Positions 14,059 through 15,799 of a DNA stretch of 15,799 bases are shown one piece after another. This stretch comes from Candidatus Hydrogenedentota bacterium (GTDB taxonomy: Bacteria > Hydrogenedentota > Hydrogenedentia > Hydrogenedentales > SLHB01): positions 7,389-23,187 of the forward strand of contig JAHDWY010000003.1 in assembly GCA_023384315.1 (NCBI GenBank). The letters are read 5' to 3'. Within the stretch, counting starts at the first letter, position 1, and each line of letters begins with the position of its first letter. The notes beneath the pieces were generated by a model. It was not told the origin of the DNA and searched no databases. It worked only from the letters and a program-made list of their open reading frames with translations. The translations under genes and the position numbers were made by a program.

Positions 14059-14562
14059 ATGAAGCACACGATTAGCGTCCTCGTCGAAAACCATTTTGGC
14101 GTGCTCGCACGCGTCTCGGGCATGTTTAGCGCCCGGGGCTACAACATCGACAGCCTGTGCGTGGGTGAGACCGAAGATCCCACCGCGTCGCGGATGACCG
14201 TAGTGGTCCGGGGCGACGATCGCGTGCTCGAGCAGATCGTGAAGCAGTTGAACAAGCTCGTGGAAGTGATCGAAGTGCGCGATCTCACGCGTGAAAGCTA
14301 CGTGGAGCGCGAACTTGTCATGGTCAAGATCGCGGCCGACAGTTCCCGCCGCAGCGAGATCACGGACATCGCGAACATCTTCCGAGCCAAAGTTGTGGAT
14401 ATCAGCGCCGGCGCCATGACCGTCGAGGTCACCGGCAGCGAAGGTAAAGTCAAAGCGTTTATCGACATGATGCGGCCCTTCGGGATCCGGGAACTGGTCC
14501 GGACCGGGCGTATCGCGATTGCGCGATCGGTCAAGGATAAGGAAAACCAAGAGGAAACCTGA
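14059..14562 (+). CDS. ilvH: Acetolactate synthase small (regulatory) subunit
   Basis: A 167-residue protein with an N-terminal ACT domain and a C-terminal ALS_ss domain. It activates the IlvB-type catalytic subunit and gives valine feedback inhibition in branched-chain amino acid synthesis. The block V-L-V-E-N11-H-F-G14-V-L-A-R-V-S-G and R-G-Y-N29-I-D keep the Asn11, Gly14 and Asn29 positions that, as I recall, matter for valine binding in E. coli IlvH; E. coli Ser17 is Ala here. D-P-T-A-S-R-M-T and L-N-K-L-V-E-V are typical. ATG 14059 has GGAG (14050-14053) upstream; a TTG at 14020 in frame is less likely. No large-subunit gene adjoins it, and ilvC follows after one base. Confidence 0.95.
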   Translation: MKHTISVLVENHFGVLARVSGMFSARGYNIDSLCVGETEDPTASRMTVVVRGDDRVLEQIVKQLNKLVEVIEVRDLTRESYVERELVMVKIAADSSRRSEITDIANIFRAKVVDISAGAMTVEVTGSEGKVKAFIDMMRPFGIRELVRTGRIAIARSVKDKENQEET

Positions 14563-14563
14563 G

Positions 14564-15559
14564 ATGGCAAAAATCTACTACGAGAAGGATGCGGACTTGT
14601 CGGTCCTTAATGGCCGGACGGTCGCCGTCATCGGATTCGGCAGCCAGGGTCACGCCCATGCAATGAATCTGCGGGACAGCGGCGTGCAGGTGGTTGTCGG
14701 CCATCGCGGCGGATCGAACAGCAAGACGTATCAGGCAGCAACGGAGGCAGGGTTCGAAGTGCTGCCCGTGGCGGAAGCGGCCGCGCGCGCCGACATCGTC
14801 ATGGTTCTCGTACCGGATACCATTCAGAAGGACCTCTTCGAGAACGAGATTAAGCCGAATCTGCAGCCCGGCAATTCGCTCATGTTCGCCCACGGGTTCA
14901 ACATCCATTTTGGGTGTGTCGTCCCTCCTAAGGATATCGACGTCTTCATGATTGCCCCCAAGGGTCCCGGTCATCTCGTGCGCGATGAATTCGAGCGCGG
15001 CGCCGGGGTGCCCTGCCTCGTCGCCATCTACCAGGATTCCACCGGCGATGCCCTCAAAAAAGCCCTGGCCTACGGCATCGCCGTCGGCGGTGCCCGCGCC
15101 GGAATCATCGAAACCACCTTCAAAGAAGAGACCGAAACGGACCTGTTTGGCGAGCAGACCGTGCTCTGCGGTGGTTCGGCGGCGCTGATCAAGGCCGGCT
15201 TTGAGGTCCTCATGGAAGCTGGGTACCAACCCGAGATCGCCTATTTCGAAGTCATGCACGAGTTGAAGCTGATCGTCGATTTATATTATCGTGGCGGTTT
15301 GAAATTCATGAACTACTCCGTCAGCGATACCGCCGAGTACGGCGGCATGTCGGTGGGGAGCACGATCGTAACCGAGGATACCAAGAACGCCATGCGGGCG
15401 GCGCTCAAACGGATTCAGACCGGCGAATTCGCCAAGGAGTGGCTTGGGGAATACCAGTCGGGCGGGAAGAATTTCGAGAAACTGCGCAAGGCCGACGCCG
15501 ACCATCCCATCGAACAGGTCGGGGCGGAACTGCGCAAAATGATGCCCTGGATCAAATGA
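14564..15559 (+). CDS. ilvC: Ketol-acid reductoisomerase (NADP+), class I
   Basis: A 331-residue enzyme that isomerises and reduces acetolactate or acetohydroxybutyrate with NADPH and Mg2+, the second common step to Val, Leu and Ile. Visible features are the Rossmann loop G-F-G-S-Q-G-H-A-H-A (24-33), the cofactor-selecting loop G-H-R-G-G-S-N-S (46-53), the H110-G-F-N-I-H block and A-P-K133-G-P-G-H. The knotted C-terminal domain has D193-L-F-G-E197, F-E229-V-M-H-E233 and S254-D-T-A-E-Y-G as metal and substrate ligands. The length is that of the short bacterial form. GAGG (14551-14554) precedes ATG 14564, one base after the ilvH stop, so the two are cotranscribed and probably coupled. Confidence 0.97.
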   Translation: MAKIYYEKDADLSVLNGRTVAVIGFGSQGHAHAMNLRDSGVQVVVGHRGGSNSKTYQAATEAGFEVLPVAEAAARADIVMVLVPDTIQKDLFENEIKPNLQPGNSLMFAHGFNIHFGCVVPPKDIDVFMIAPKGPGHLVRDEFERGAGVPCLVAIYQDSTGDALKKALAYGIAVGGARAGIIETTFKEETETDLFGEQTVLCGGSAALIKAGFEVLMEAGYQPEIAYFEVMHELKLIVDLYYRGGLKFMNYSVSDTAEYGGMSVGSTIVTEDTKNAMRAALKRIQTGEFAKEWLGEYQSGGKNFEKLRKADADHPIEQVGAELRKMMPWIK

Positions 15560-15563
15560 TGCC

Positions 15564-15591
15564 GGCCACGCCTTTGGGCGTGGCCTTTTTT
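15564..15591 (+). terminator. Rho-independent terminator after ilvC
   Basis: GGCCACGCC (15564-15572) and GGCGTGGCC (15577-15585) make a perfect 9-bp GC-rich stem with a TTTG loop, followed at once by six T. It begins 4 nt after the ilvC stop and closes the prs-rplY-pth-ilvH-ilvC array. Confidence 0.93.
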
Positions 15592-15676
15592 AGTTGAATC
15601 TATCGGTCCGCGGATCCGCTCCTCTTGGGGCGGATCGCGCCCCGGCCGAATGGATGCTGCGAGGAGGTCCCAGCTT

Positions 15677-15799
15677 TTGAAAACGTTGTTGCCTTTGCAG
15701 GAACTTGATCTCAAAATCGAGAAATGCCGATTCCGTGAGGTCGAGATTCCCAAGCAAAAAGGAAAATTCGACGTCCAGAAAAAGCGGTTGGCCGCCGAA
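15677..15799 (+). CDS. Zinc-ribbon/coiled-coil protein (DUF164-like), 5' fragment
   Basis: The first 41 codons of a gene that leaves the window. It starts at TTG 15677, supported by GAGGAGG (15661-15667) 9 nt upstream. The sequence L-L-P-L-Q-E-L-D-L-K-I-E, then E-I-P-K-Q-K and K-K-R-L-A-A-E, has the charged heptad look and the L-x-x-L-Q-x-L-D opening of the C4-type zinc-ribbon family (DUF164/CdsZ-like), whose zinc ribbon is at the C-terminus and is not seen here. The assignment rests on this N-terminus alone. It lies after the ilvC terminator and so should have its own promoter. None is clear in the 85-nt gap, which does hold a GGGGCG/CGCCCC hairpin (15627-15643). Confidence 0.6.
   Translation, partial: MKTLLPLQELDLKIEKCRFREVEIPKQKGKFDVQKKRLAAE

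Noticed and set aside
15627..15643. GGGGCG/CGCCCC hairpin before the last gene, considered as a second terminator or riboregulator
   Set aside because: The stem is only 6 bp, without a T-run; a strong terminator already lies just upstream, and such stems are expected by chance at this GC content.

Overview
The window is about 15.8 kb of GC-rich bacterial DNA with dense genes, GTG/TTG starts next to clear Shine-Dalgarno sites, and several short palindromic repeats. Two Tat-type Gfo/Idh/MocA oxidoreductases, a DUF1080 (3-keto-disaccharide hydrolase-like) protein, a large TIM-barrel-like protein and a sugar-type periplasmic binding protein suggest a carbohydrate-degrading Gram-negative of the Planctomycetota/Hydrogenedentota/PVC type. 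That assignment is an inference from gene content; no marker gene in the window settles it.

Left part (1-4.9 kb): the 3' end of a thioredoxin-fold protein (CEHC motif) converges on a minus-strand Tat-exported Gfo/Idh/MocA oxidoreductase. A 220-bp divergent spacer with a good sigma70 promoter and a 29-bp dyad separates that gene from a plus-strand four-gene operon: DUF1080 protein, SelW-like Rdx protein (CxxC), phosphatidylcholine synthase (Pcs) and a DsrE-family protein. Spacings are 4 nt, a 1-nt overlap and 38 nt. The operon converges, across a REP-like inverted repeat, on an unrecognised minus-strand gene whose layout faintly resembles transglutaminase-like or DUF2026-like proteins.

Middle part (5.0-10.8 kb): a plus-strand operon encodes a second Tat-exported Gfo/Idh/MocA protein, a lipoprotein sugar-binding protein, an RbsC-type ABC permease and a 750-residue glycosidase-like protein. 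It looks like a uptake and catabolism module for a carbohydrate or polyol, but no ABC ATPase lies in the window.

10,770-11,596 is about 830 bp without a credible gene. It holds nested inverted repeats, a CGAT-centred hexamer tandem repeat and, at its right end, a strong promoter for a tRNA-Gln(TTG).

Right part (11.6-15.8 kb): a housekeeping array of tRNA-Gln, prs, rplY (CTC-type L25), pth, ilvH (regulatory subunit) and ilvC, closed by a strong rho-independent terminator. The start of a coiled-coil zinc-ribbon-type protein follows and runs off the window. I saw no CRISPR array, transposase gene, phage gene or rRNA. The least explained parts are the 750-aa protein with its ATPase-less transporter, the DUF1080-SelW-Pcs-DsrE operon, and the nested repeat block.
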